Source of the DNA: Pseudomonadota bacterium
GTDB lineage: Bacteria > Pseudomonadota > Alphaproteobacteria > Kiloniellales > J153
DNA length: 13,223 bases
Assembly: GCA_022572105.1 (NCBI GenBank)
Contig: JACZWN010000089.1
Location: 1 to 13,223 of the forward strand
Direction of reading: 5' to 3'
Both the position numbers and the translations under genes were made by a program. This document shows positions 7,235-13,223 of this stretch, piece after piece. The first letter of the stretch is position 1, and every line of letters begins with the position of its first letter. The notes under the pieces are model-generated. The model searched no databases. It was not told the DNA's origin and saw nothing but the letters and a program-made list of their open reading frames with translations.

Positions 7235-7903
7235 TCACGACGGCAACCGAACGCTGCCGAATTTGGTCTCGGCCCAGCGGGCGATACGCAGAACCGGGTA
7301 GCAGTAGGCGAAGTACATAAGCGCGGTCATGCCGTAGATCAACATCAGTTCCCTGGGATGGCGCTGGGTGGCGTGCTCGCCGGCCCGGACCAGTTCGGAG
7401 ATGCCGATGACCGAGACGATGGACGTACCTTTGATGATGATGACGTAAACCCCCCCCATGGGTGGGATCATCAACTTCAGGGCCTGGGGCAAAACCACGT
7501 GCCACATGCACTGCGCCGCGGTCATGCCGACGGAGCGTGCGGCTTCGGACTGGCCGCGCGGCACCGCTTGGATGGCGGCGCGCACGATCTCCGCCACATA
7601 GGTCGAGGTGTAAAGGCTGAGCGCGATGACAGCCGCCGGGAAGGCTTCGAACTGCAGCCACGGGATCTTCAACGCCGGCAGCATGAAGTAAATGACATAG
7701 AGATGCACCAGGAACGGCGTCCCCCGCAACGCATGGATGTAAATCCCCAACGTCGCGGAAACGAGCCAGCCGCCCACCGTTCGCAGCATCCCGACGGCAA
7801 AGCCCAGGATACTTCCGCAAAGGATTGTAACGAGCGAAATTTTGAAGGTCATCCACAATCCAGCCAGAAGGAAGGGCATGGTGATCCAGATCACATCGAC
7901 CAT
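7235..7903 (-). CDS. Polar amino-acid ABC transporter permease (second)
   Basis: A 222-residue inner-membrane permease of the HisM/GlnP (His/Glu/Gln/Arg/opine) family, with about five hydrophobic segments. The cytoplasmic EAA loop that docks on the ATPase is clear: AAIQAVPRGQSEAARSVGMT, continuing to HVVLPQALKLMIPP. The N-terminal region contains RGTPFLVHLYVIYFMLPAL, typical of this family. The ATG at 7903 lies 4 bases after the stop of the first permease. An in-frame ATG at 7942 would overlap that gene by 35 bases and has no ribosome binding site, so 7903 is preferred. It is the last gene of the ABC cluster and probably forms a heterodimer with the other permease. Confidence 0.9.
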   Translation of the reverse strand: MVDVIWITMPFLLAGLWMTFKISLVTILCGSILGFAVGMLRTVGGWLVSATLGIYIHALRGTPFLVHLYVIYFMLPALKIPWLQFEAFPAAVIALSLYTSTYVAEIVRAAIQAVPRGQSEAARSVGMTAAQCMWHVVLPQALKLMIPPMGGVYVIIIKGTSIVSVIGISELVRAGEHATQRHPRELMLIYGMTALMYFAYCYPVLRIARWAETKFGSVRLPS

Positions 7904-7907
7904 GGTA

Positions 7908-8591
7908 TCAGCCCCGAACCCCACCCAGCCGGCGCTGAGCATAATTGGAGAAAAACAGCATGACCCCGTAAATCGCCAGGTAGCCGACGGCGACCGTCAG
8001 GAACGCCTCGTTCGGCATGAGCCGCTCGCTGAGAACCGTCAAGCCGGCGCCGAAAAGCTCGAACACGCCGATGAAACTGACCAGCGAAGAGTCCTTGATG
8101 AGAACCGCCGTCTGCCCCAGCAGCGGCGGCAGGACGTTGGCGAAAGCCTGCGGCAGGACGACGTAACGCATGCGTTGCAGATAGGTCATGCCGACGGACT
8201 GGGCGCCTTCGATCTGACCGCGTGAGATGGACTCGATGCCGGCGCGGATGATTTCGCTCATGTAAGCGCCGGCGTTGAGGCCGAGTGCGATGATGCCCCC
8301 TTCGAGCTCGTCAAGGCGACGGCCGAGCAGGGGCAGCGCCGGTAGGCTGAAATAGATCACATAGATCTGGATCAGCAGCGGCGTCGAACGGATCGCCTGC
8401 ACGTAGCCGGCGGAGATGCGCCACAAAACCGGGTTGGCGGACATCCGCATGATCGCGGCAACCGTGCCGATGGTCAGGGACAAAACCAGGGATACCAGCG
8501 AAATCCAGATGGTCGCCAACATGCCCCGCGTGAATTCCGGTACATACTGGACGGCGACCCGGTAGTTGTAGAAATCGAGAATCCAGTCCAT
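7908..8591 (-). CDS. Polar amino-acid ABC transporter permease (first)
   Basis: A 227-residue inner-membrane permease of the same HisM/GlnP family. Features are FTRGMLATIWISLVSLVLSL in the first membrane span, RSTPLLIQIYVIYFSLPALP, and the EAA loop AGIESISRGQIEGAQSVGMT followed by RYVVLPQAFANVLPPLLGQ. The ATG at 8591 gives a normal N terminus. The frame extends upstream only to a TTG (8627) that falls inside the T run of the terminator, which is rejected. It is separated from the binding-protein gene by that terminator, so it is probably expressed by read-through or from a promoter not seen here. The second permease follows 4 bases later and the two are likely translationally coupled. Confidence 0.9.
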   Translation of the reverse strand: MDWILDFYNYRVAVQYVPEFTRGMLATIWISLVSLVLSLTIGTVAAIMRMSANPVLWRISAGYVQAIRSTPLLIQIYVIYFSLPALPLLGRRLDELEGGIIALGLNAGAYMSEIIRAGIESISRGQIEGAQSVGMTYLQRMRYVVLPQAFANVLPPLLGQTAVLIKDSSLVSFIGVFELFGAGLTVLSERLMPNEAFLTVAVGYLAIYGVMLFFSNYAQRRLGGVRG

Positions 8592-8625
8592 GTCCGCGGC
8601 TATCTCATATCCGAACCGTGACGAC

Positions 8626-8658
8626 AAAAAGGGGGCTCCACCCTATCGATGGAGCCCC
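8626..8658 (-). terminator. Intrinsic terminator or attenuator between the binding protein and permeases
   Basis: On the minus strand a perfect 9-bp stem (GGGGCTCCA / TGGAGCCCC) with a 9-base loop is followed by C and TTTTT. It lies 33 bases after the binding-protein stop and 34 bases before the first permease ATG. A smaller 6-bp hairpin (8660-8665 with 8672-8677) precedes it. Partial termination here would give more binding protein than permease, a common arrangement in ABC importers. Confidence 0.85.
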
Positions 8659-8691
8659 GGCGTTTAATCGAAAACGCTTGATCTTCGCCTA

Positions 8692-9501
8692 TTATTTCGG
8701 CACTGGCGTCTGTTCTGTCTTCCAGGCGGTGCTGAACATCCAGTAGTTCTTGAGCTTGTCCAAACGCCCGTCGGCCTCGATCAACATGATGTAGTTGTTC
8801 ATCCAGGTGAGCAGGTGAGTTTCTTCGGGCCGGGTGGCGAAACTGAGCGGCCCTCTATCGGGCGCGCCTTGGAGAATCTTGAATTCCGGATACTCGACCA
8901 TATAGCCTTTCGCCGAAGCTTCATCATTGATCCCGGCATCGGCCCGGCCGGCCGCAACCGCCTGAGCGACGGCGGGACCGCCGCCGGCGAATTCCTTGAT
9001 GTTTGCCTGCGGGCACTTCGCCTTGAGCACGCCAACGTTGCTGCTGCCCTGAACCACGGCGATCGAGACACCCTTGACGCAGGCGTCCTGCCAGTTCACG
9101 AACGACGCAGACTTCTTCGAGTAAATGACGTTCCGGCTGTACATATACGGCCGTGTGAAATTCAGAACCAACGCACGCGTTGCCTTCGGCGTCATGTCGG
9201 CGGCCAGGAAGTCAGCCTTGCCCGACGTGACGGCAGGGATCAGTCCCTTCCAGTCGTAATCGAGAAGCTTGAGCTTCACGCCTATGTCATCAGCCATCAT
9301 CTGGACGAGTTCGACCGCAAAGCCGGTGCGGTTGCCCTTCGTGTCGACGTAACTCACCGGCGGCCCCTGGGTCTGAACGGCGACGCGCAGTTCGCCGCGC
9401 TTGACGATGTCGTTTACGACGTCGGCCGAGGCCGATTGGGCAAACGCGCTCAGCCCAAGCGCGCACAGGCCCAATACCAACAATTTAGCGATTTTCTTCA
9501 T
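8692..9501 (-). CDS. Periplasmic amino-acid-binding protein (family 3 solute-binding protein)
   Basis: A 269-residue SBP_bac_3 protein that captures the substrate in the periplasm and delivers it to the two permeases. Residues 1-26 form a Sec signal peptide (MKKIAK, hydrophobic core, cleavage after ASA). The mature protein starts VNDIVKRGELRVAVQTQGPP and contains TGFAVELVQMMADDIGVKLKL, DWKGLIPAVTSGKADFLAADMT and NFTRPYMYS, all typical of the first lobe of polar amino-acid binders. Two cysteines (DACVKG and KAKCPQ) may form a disulfide. The ATG at 9501 is chosen for the signal peptide and the GGAGAC/GGAG ribosome binding site; the frame extends to 9603 but that would bury the signal peptide. 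Paired operator-like sites lie 90-124 bases upstream. Which amino acid is bound cannot be told from sequence. Confidence 0.92.
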   Translation of the reverse strand: MKKIAKLLVLGLCALGLSAFAQSASADVVNDIVKRGELRVAVQTQGPPVSYVDTKGNRTGFAVELVQMMADDIGVKLKLLDYDWKGLIPAVTSGKADFLAADMTPKATRALVLNFTRPYMYSRNVIYSKKSASFVNWQDACVKGVSIAVVQGSSNVGVLKAKCPQANIKEFAGGGPAVAQAVAAGRADAGINDEASAKGYMVEYPEFKILQGAPDRGPLSFATRPEETHLLTWMNNYIMLIEADGRLDKLKNYWMFSTAWKTEQTPVPK

Positions 9502-9590
9502 CTCTCCGGTCTCCCTATTGGTTGTTTGTTCTAGCGGTCGACGGCGTTTCGCCCGCCTTCGCCAGGGGGTGTCCGACGTCCCAGCCCAAA

Positions 9591-9602
9591 TGGTATATAC
9601 CA
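9591..9602. promoter_or_regulatory. Predicted GntR operator, site 1 before the binding-protein gene
   Basis: TGGTATATACCA is a perfect 12-bp palindrome. It differs by one base from the site TGGTATAGACCA found at the 5' end of the nearby gntR gene (11200-11211). Position in the leader of the binding-protein gene suggests repression by the GntR/UTRA protein. Confidence 0.65.
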
Positions 9603-9613
9603 ATACGGTTTTG

Positions 9614-9625
9614 TGATCTATACCA
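9614..9625. promoter_or_regulatory. Predicted GntR operator, site 2 before the binding-protein gene
   Basis: TGATCTATACCA matches the reverse complement of the gntR site (TGGTCTATACCA) at 11 of 12 bases. It starts 23 bases from site 1, about two helical turns, so two dimers could bind the same DNA face. Confidence 0.6.
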
Positions 9626-9639
9626 ATAATCGGCAGTCC

Positions 9640-10395
9640 CTAAATGATCTGGCTGAGGAACAATTTCGTGCGTTCATGCTGGGGATTGTCGAAGACCGCC
9701 TCGGGCGTGCCTTCCTCGATGATCGCGCCATCGTCCATGAACGTAACCCGGTCGGCGGCCTCGCGTGCGAAACCCATCTCGTGGGTAACGACGACCATCG
9801 TCGTGCCCTCGGTGGCCAACTCCTTCATCAATTCGAGAACGCCGCCGACCGTTTCCGGGTCGAGCGCCGATGTCACCTCATCGAACAGCATGACCTTGGG
9901 CGTCATGGCCAGCGAGCGGGCGATGGCGACGCGTTGCTGCTGTCCGCCGGAAAGCTCGCTCGGGTAGTTGTCCGCCTTGTCGCCGATGCCGACGCGATCG
10001 AGCAGTCGATGGCCGATCTCGTAGGCCTCGCTCCCTTTGCGCTTGAGGACGACCGTTTGCGGCATGGTGATGTTCTCCAGTGCCGTTTTATGCTCGAACA
10101 GATTGAAGTGCTGGAAGACCATGCCGACTCCCCGGCGCAACCGGTTGAGGTCGGTCTTGGGATCGGTCAGGTCGACGCCGTCGATGACGATGGAGCCGCT
10201 GTCGATCGGCTCCAATCCGTTAAGCGCCCGCAGAAACGTGCTCTTGCCCGAGCCGCTCGGCCCGATGACGACAAGAACTTCGCCCTTGTCCACGTGGTTG
10301 GTGACGTGTCGGAGCGCCTGCACGGGCGGGCGCCCTCGGATCCTGAAAGTCTTGCAGATATCGTTGACCACGACGATCGGCGTTTCGCTGGGCAT
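9640..10395 (-). CDS. Polar amino-acid ABC transporter ATP-binding protein
   Basis: A 251-residue ATPase of the GlnQ/HisP type that powers the importer from the cytoplasmic side. It has Walker A GPSGSGKS (45-52), Q-loop Q95 (VFQHFNLFEHKT), signature LSGGQQQR (148-155), Walker B VMLFDEVTSALDPE (D172, E173) and H-loop H205 (VVVTHEMGFA). MKELATEGTTMVVVTHEMGFAREAADRV is close to the consensus of amino-acid importers. The ATG at 10395 follows AAGGGGA. It lies 36 bases after gntR and probably shares its transcript. The binding-protein gene follows after 138 bases that contain its own operator pair. Confidence 0.94.
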   Translation of the reverse strand: MPSETPIVVVNDICKTFRIRGRPPVQALRHVTNHVDKGEVLVVIGPSGSGKSTFLRALNGLEPIDSGSIVIDGVDLTDPKTDLNRLRRGVGMVFQHFNLFEHKTALENITMPQTVVLKRKGSEAYEIGHRLLDRVGIGDKADNYPSELSGGQQQRVAIARSLAMTPKVMLFDEVTSALDPETVGGVLELMKELATEGTTMVVVTHEMGFAREAADRVTFMDDGAIIEEGTPEAVFDNPQHERTKLFLSQII

Positions 10396-10431
10396 GCCGC
10401 GTTCCCCTTGCCCTATGCCGCTATTATCCCG

Positions 10432-11247
10432 CTAGGCGGTTGCCTTTTCTTCAATCCTTCCCGCCGGCCTTCCCACCGCCGAGACGCAGATTTCGATTGC
10501 GTCGTGACGCCAGAATTCCTGATCGCACTCAACCACCTCGTTGAACTGATCGAGAATGGTCCGCGACAGGTAAAGGCTTGGCGTTCCGACGGCGACTCCA
10601 AGCGCTTTGGCCGGGAAACCCGATAGCGCCGTCGGGCGCATATTGATCTGTGCCCGATGCACGATAATGCCGAATTTCTCCGACATCAGACCGGTCATCG
10701 ATTGATCGAGCGGGTAATCCAGAAGACCGGGGCAACGCGCCGCCTTGACATGAATTTGTTCGACCATGACCGCCCGCCCATCGACCGTCCGCAGGCGGCT
10801 GATGAAAAAGACGGGGTCACCGACAGCACACCCCAGATGGGCGCTTTCCCACTGGGAAGCAGCAACCTGTTGTTGGGACAGGACAGTCGTGCCGGCCACC
10901 CGGCCCTGCTCCGTAATACTTTCGGTAAAGCTGGTATTGGCGGTCGGATCATAGCGGACCCGGGGCGGGGAGACGAACCATCCGCGCCGTTCCTCGCGAA
11001 AGATCAGGCCTTCGGCCTCCATCCGTATCAGTGCTTGGCGCACCGTAACCCTGGTGATGGAAAATTCTTCGGCCAAAGCCCGTTCCGGCGGAAGCTTGGT
11101 GCCCGAAGCCAGCGTCCCCGCTTCAATCATGGCCGCAAAATGGTCCCGGAAACGCACATAGTACGGAATCCTGCGGTCCCATGATTTTCGCGTTTTCTCT
11201 GGTATAGACCAATAGATGGTCTGTGGTATATTCCCTATCTTATTCAT
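10432..11247 (-). CDS. GntR-family regulator with UTRA ligand domain (HutC type)
   Basis: A 271-residue DNA-binding regulator. The winged helix-turn-helix spans about residues 27-95 (YYVRFRDHFAAMIEAG, KLPPERALAEEF, SITRVTVRQALIRMEAEGLI, REERRGWFVSPP). A UTRA effector-binding domain follows to about 255 (VMVEQIHVKAARCPGLLDY, SLYLSRTILDQFNEVVECDQEFWRHDAIEI). HutC-type members are usually repressors released by a small ligand, often the substrate of the adjacent pathway. Here it lies directly before the ATPase gene, so it probably controls the amino-acid importer. The ATG at 11247 has only a weak ribosome binding site and sits 6 bases after a -10-like element. Operator-like palindromes fall inside codons 5-16. 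A GTG at 11157 is the only clear alternative but would cut into the first helix. Confidence 0.9.
   Translation of the reverse strand: MNKIGNIPQTIYWSIPEKTRKSWDRRIPYYVRFRDHFAAMIEAGTLASGTKLPPERALAEEFSITRVTVRQALIRMEAEGLIFREERRGWFVSPPRVRYDPTANTSFTESITEQGRVAGTTVLSQQQVAASQWESAHLGCAVGDPVFFISRLRTVDGRAVMVEQIHVKAARCPGLLDYPLDQSMTGLMSEKFGIIVHRAQINMRPTALSGFPAKALGVAVGTPSLYLSRTILDQFNEVVECDQEFWRHDAIEICVSAVGRPAGRIEEKATA
11200..11211. promoter_or_regulatory. Predicted GntR operator, site 1 at the gntR 5' end
   Basis: TGGTATAGACCA is a near-perfect 12-bp palindrome (outer five bases on each side pair). It matches the two sites before the binding-protein gene at 11 of 12 positions each. It lies within the first codons of gntR, where a bound repressor could block its own transcription. 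Confidence 0.6.
11224..11235. promoter_or_regulatory. Predicted GntR operator, site 2 at the gntR 5' end (degenerate)
   Basis: TGGTATATTCCC matches TGGTATATACCA at 10 of 12 bases. It starts 24 bases from site 1, nearly the same spacing as the pair before the binding-protein gene (23), which is the main reason for calling it. Confidence 0.45.
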
Positions 11248-11253
11248 GGCCGA

Positions 11254-11282
11254 ACCCTATGTTTTGCGGCGTCGTATGTCAA
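11254..11282 (-). promoter_or_regulatory. Sigma-70-like promoter for gntR
   Basis: On the minus strand a perfect TTGACA (11277-11282) is followed after 17 bases by TAGGGT (11254-11259), which keeps the key T, A and final T of the -10 box. Transcription would then start near the gntR ATG at 11247, implying a leaderless or very short-leader message. Confidence 0.45.
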
Positions 11283-11350
11283 TGTGGCAAGGTGGGCAAT
11301 CTCGTTCGAAGAACCTGACGACGATGAAAATGAAACCGGTGACAAATTAA

Positions 11351-12247
11351 ATGGCGTCCTATGTGCTCACCCTGATCGGCGGTATGGAATCAGTGCCCCT
11401 GGAACCCGTTCATATTGAACGGGTTTATCAGCGCCTGGCGACGGCAGGCGAAACGCGCTGGCTGGCGGAAAGGGAGGCTTGCGATCTTTTCATCGACTCC
11501 CTCCTTCCCGCCGTCGACATCGCCGAACGGGCCCGCGATGCCTTGTCCGGGACGGCGATCGACACGGTGTGTACGTCCATCGAGGGGCGGCGAAGGAAAC
11601 TTCTCATTTCCGACATGGACTCCACGGTCATCGACCAGGAGTGCATTGACGAATTGGGCGATGCTATCGGCGTTGGATCGCAGATCAGGGAGATCACGGC
11701 GGCCGTCATCGGCGGCGACATAAGCTTTTCCGATGCCCTGCGCAAACGCCTGGCATTGATGATAGGAATGGACCGCCGCTTGCTGAAAAGCGTCTATCAG
11801 GAACGCATCTCGCTGAAAGCGGGCGGGCGGACGCTCGTTCAAACCATGCGCCATCACGGGGCGTTCTGCATCCTGGTGTCCGGCGGTTTCACCTTTTTCA
11901 CCCGCCGCATCGCCGAACGCATCGGCTTTCACGACCATCAGGGAAACGAGTTGGCGTTTGAGGACGGGAAACTGACGGGGGAGATTCTGGGGCCGATCCT
12001 CGGGCGATCCGCGAAACTGAATACCTTGAGGAGCCTGTGCGAGGAAAAAGGCTTGGCGCCTTCCGACGTGCTCGCGGTCGGCGACGGGGCCAACGATATC
12101 AAAATGATCGAAGCGGCCGGACTCGGCGTCGCCTTCCACGGTTCCGACAGCCTGAAAAAACGGGCAAATGCCCGCATCGATCATGGCGACCTGACGGCCC
12201 TTTTGTACATCCAGGGGTTCCGCAAGTCGGAGTTCGTGCTTTCCTGA
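11351..12247 (+). CDS. serB: Phosphoserine phosphatase SerB
   Basis: A 298-residue HAD-superfamily enzyme that makes L-serine from O-phosphoserine, the last step of the phosphorylated serine pathway. Motif I is SDMDST (D88 nucleophile, D90 acid), motif II LVSGGFT (S177), motif III K222 (GRSAKLNTL) and motif IV GDGANDIKM (D245, D249). ISFSDALRKRLALM and ELAFEDGKLTGEI are typical SerB cap and core segments. The roughly 80-residue N-terminal region is of the SerB type found in alphaproteobacteria. The ATG at 11351 lacks a good Shine-Dalgarno. It directly follows the TAA of a possible 8-codon reading frame that begins at 11324. It is divergent from gntR across 103 bases and has no evident functional link to the importer. 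Confidence 0.95.
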   Translation: MASYVLTLIGGMESVPLEPVHIERVYQRLATAGETRWLAEREACDLFIDSLLPAVDIAERARDALSGTAIDTVCTSIEGRRRKLLISDMDSTVIDQECIDELGDAIGVGSQIREITAAVIGGDISFSDALRKRLALMIGMDRRLLKSVYQERISLKAGGRTLVQTMRHHGAFCILVSGGFTFFTRRIAERIGFHDHQGNELAFEDGKLTGEILGPILGRSAKLNTLRSLCEEKGLAPSDVLAVGDGANDIKMIEAAGLGVAFHGSDSLKKRANARIDHGDLTALLYIQGFRKSEFVLS

Positions 12248-12254
12248 AACCTTT

Positions 12255-12331
12255 CCCGCCATTCGTCGGCGTAGAGGGTTAGCTGTGTTGCCGTCGCCTC
12301 CGTGAGCCGACCTTCAATCACGAATGGCGGG
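12255..12331. repeat. 12-bp perfect inverted repeat flanking a 53-base spacer
   Basis: CCCGCCATTCGT (12255-12266) and ACGAATGGCGGG (12320-12331) are exact reverse complements. They lie in the 145-base gap between serB and tsaD, where base composition also changes. No T run follows, so it is not a standard terminator. The rest of the gap holds a run of nine C (12373-12381) and nothing else I can recognise. Confidence 0.7.
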
Positions 12332-12392
12332 CAATCACGCGTGGCGGGGCTTGTGGATTGGCGGTACTGTCGCCCCCCCCCTGAAGCTGCCC

Positions 12393-13223
12393 ATGAACCT
12401 GCTGGGAATCGAGACCTCTTGCGACGAGACCGCCGCCGCCGTGGTGACGGGCGGGCGCGAGATCCTGGCCGACCTGGTGCTCTCCCAGATCGACGAGCAC
12501 CGGCCCTATGGCGGCGTGGTCCCGGAGATCGCCGCGCGCAGCCACCTGGACCACATCGATGGCCTGGTGGGCCGCGCGCTGGACGAGGCGGGCGTGGGCT
12601 TCGCCGATTTATCGGGCGTCGCGGCGACCGCCGGGCCGGGCCTCATCGGCGGCGTCTTCGTCGGCGTCATGACCGGCAAGGCGATCGCGGCCGCGCGCGG
12701 CCTGCCGTTCCTGGCGGTCAACCACCTGGAAGGCCACGCCCTCACCGTGCGCCTGACCCACGATCTCGCGTTTCCCTATTTGTTGCTCCTGGTCTCGGGC
12801 GGCCATTGCCAACTGGTCGCGGTGGCGGGCGTCGGCCGCTACCGGCACCTGGGCGGCACCATCGACGACGCCATCGGCGAGTGCTTCGACAAGACCGCCA
12901 AGATGCTCGGCCTCGGCTATCCCGGCGGGCCCGAGGTCGAGCGCGCCGCATTGGACGGCGACCCGGCGCGCTTCGACCTGCCGCGGCCCATGCTCGGGCG
13001 CGACAACCTGGACTTTTCCTTTTCCGGTTTGAAGACCGCGGTACGCCATCGGGCGCAGGCGGCCGGCGCGCTCGTTGATGAGGGCGGCGTGAAGGTCGTA
13101 CATGGCCTTATAGCCGCTTTTCCCGGTGAGCGGGCGCAGGGCCTCCAGGCCCTCGTCGACGCGCTCCATTCCAACCAGCGCCCAGGCGCGCATCAGGGGC
13201 CGCATGCAGGCGTTGATTCCCTT
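12393..13223 (+). CDS. tsaD: tRNA N6-threonylcarbamoyladenosine transferase TsaD, N-terminal two thirds, broken near 13060
   Basis: TsaD (Kae1/YgjD) transfers the threonylcarbamoyl group to A37 of ANN-decoding tRNAs, working with TsaB and TsaE. The start MNLLGIETSCDETAAAVV is canonical. The metal ligands H111 and H115 (VNHLEGHALT) have the same numbers as in E. coli. Further motifs are LLLVSGGHCQL, GGTIDDAIGECFDKTAKMLGLGYPGGP and DFSFSGLKTAVRH (to about residue 219). Similarity stops there, near base 13060. The frame stays open to the window edge, but the last 55 or so residues lack the expected SFQ segment and AGGV motif, and the opposite strand codes for a different protein. The third metal ligand near residue 300 is therefore absent. 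There is no strong ribosome binding site. The gene is essential in many bacteria, so an intact copy is expected elsewhere if the break is real. Confidence 0.9.
   Translation, partial: MNLLGIETSCDETAAAVVTGGREILADLVLSQIDEHRPYGGVVPEIAARSHLDHIDGLVGRALDEAGVGFADLSGVAATAGPGLIGGVFVGVMTGKAIAAARGLPFLAVNHLEGHALTVRLTHDLAFPYLLLLVSGGHCQLVAVAGVGRYRHLGGTIDDAIGECFDKTAKMLGLGYPGGPEVERAALDGDPARFDLPRPMLGRDNLDFSFSGLKTAVRHRAQAAGALVDEGGVKVVHGLIAAFPGERAQGLQALVDALHSNQRPGAHQGPHAGVDSL
13060..13223 (-). CDS. Tetratricopeptide-repeat-like protein, internal fragment (edge on one side, junction on the other)
   Basis: From the right edge the minus strand reads PLMRAWALVGMERVDEGLEAL, then RPLTGKSGYKAMYDLHAALI and NERAGR. This has the small/large residue spacing of TPR helices (W-A-L-x-G-x-x-x-x-x-x-E-G-L). 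It resembles the LYDLHAALINELAGR-like segments that I recall from TPR proteins of Rhodospirillales. After AGR, at about 13060, the frame runs into the antisense of tsaD and continues open but meaningless to 12609. Both true ends are missing. The family call rests on pattern recognition over some 50 residues. Confidence 0.55.

Noticed and set aside
12302..13078. Plus-strand open frame overlapping tsaD in another frame
   Set aside because: Arginine/glycine-rich shadow frame; the frame beginning at 12393 contains all N-terminal TsaD motifs.
12609..13205. Full-length 198-residue minus-strand protein at the right end
   Set aside because: Only its first part (to about 13060) looks like protein; the remainder is antisense to conserved tsaD, so I report only the TPR-like fragment.

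Overview
This 13.2 kb window looks like DNA from an alphaproteobacterium, possibly of the Rhodospirillales type. Coding density is high, the outer parts are very GC-rich, and SerB, TsaD, the polar amino-acid ABC transporter and a Nu-class GST are all of proteobacterial type. The organism is inferred from gene content only. No rRNA, tRNA, CRISPR array or insertion sequence was recognised. No gene-free stretch exceeds about 205 bases.

Segment A (1-6078, high GC; about 72% in one 60-base line counted by hand). Five genes run leftward on the minus strand: alpha/beta hydrolase, amidase-signature amidase, YfcG-type glutathione S-transferase, N-acyl-D-amino-acid deacylase, and the first 47 codons of an M81/MlrC-type metallopeptidase that leaves the window. 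Gaps are 10 to 114 bases, so they may form one operon. Their chemistry suggests breakdown of an amide- or peptide-like compound. A divergent aldo/keto reductase reads rightward from a sigma-70-like promoter. A 15-bp tandem repeat carrying Shine-Dalgarno-like sequence precedes the hydrolase, and the deacylase has a duplicated start region.

Segment B (6108-12247, lower GC; about 55-58% in two lines sampled inside the first gene of the segment, the endonuclease-like gene). It holds an endonuclease/exonuclease/phosphatase-family protein and a complete polar amino-acid ABC import cluster: GntR/UTRA regulator, ATPase, periplasmic binding protein and two permeases, all on the minus strand. Divergently, serB encodes phosphoserine phosphatase. 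Paired 12-bp operator-like palindromes lie before the binding-protein gene and at the 5' end of gntR, which suggests an autoregulated regulon. A clear intrinsic terminator lies between the binding-protein gene and the permeases, probably setting their ratio.

Segment C (12393-13223, high GC again) begins with a convincing tsaD. Its similarity to the family stops near base 13060. From there to the edge, the minus strand reads as the interior of a tetratricopeptide-repeat protein. This junction is either an assembly or amplification chimera or a real rearrangement.

No clearly new defence or mobile system was seen. The most noteworthy signals are the predicted GntR operator pairs, the five-gene amide-catabolism cluster with its odd translation-start architecture, an unexplained 30-bp direct repeat beside the ABC cluster, and the broken tsaD.
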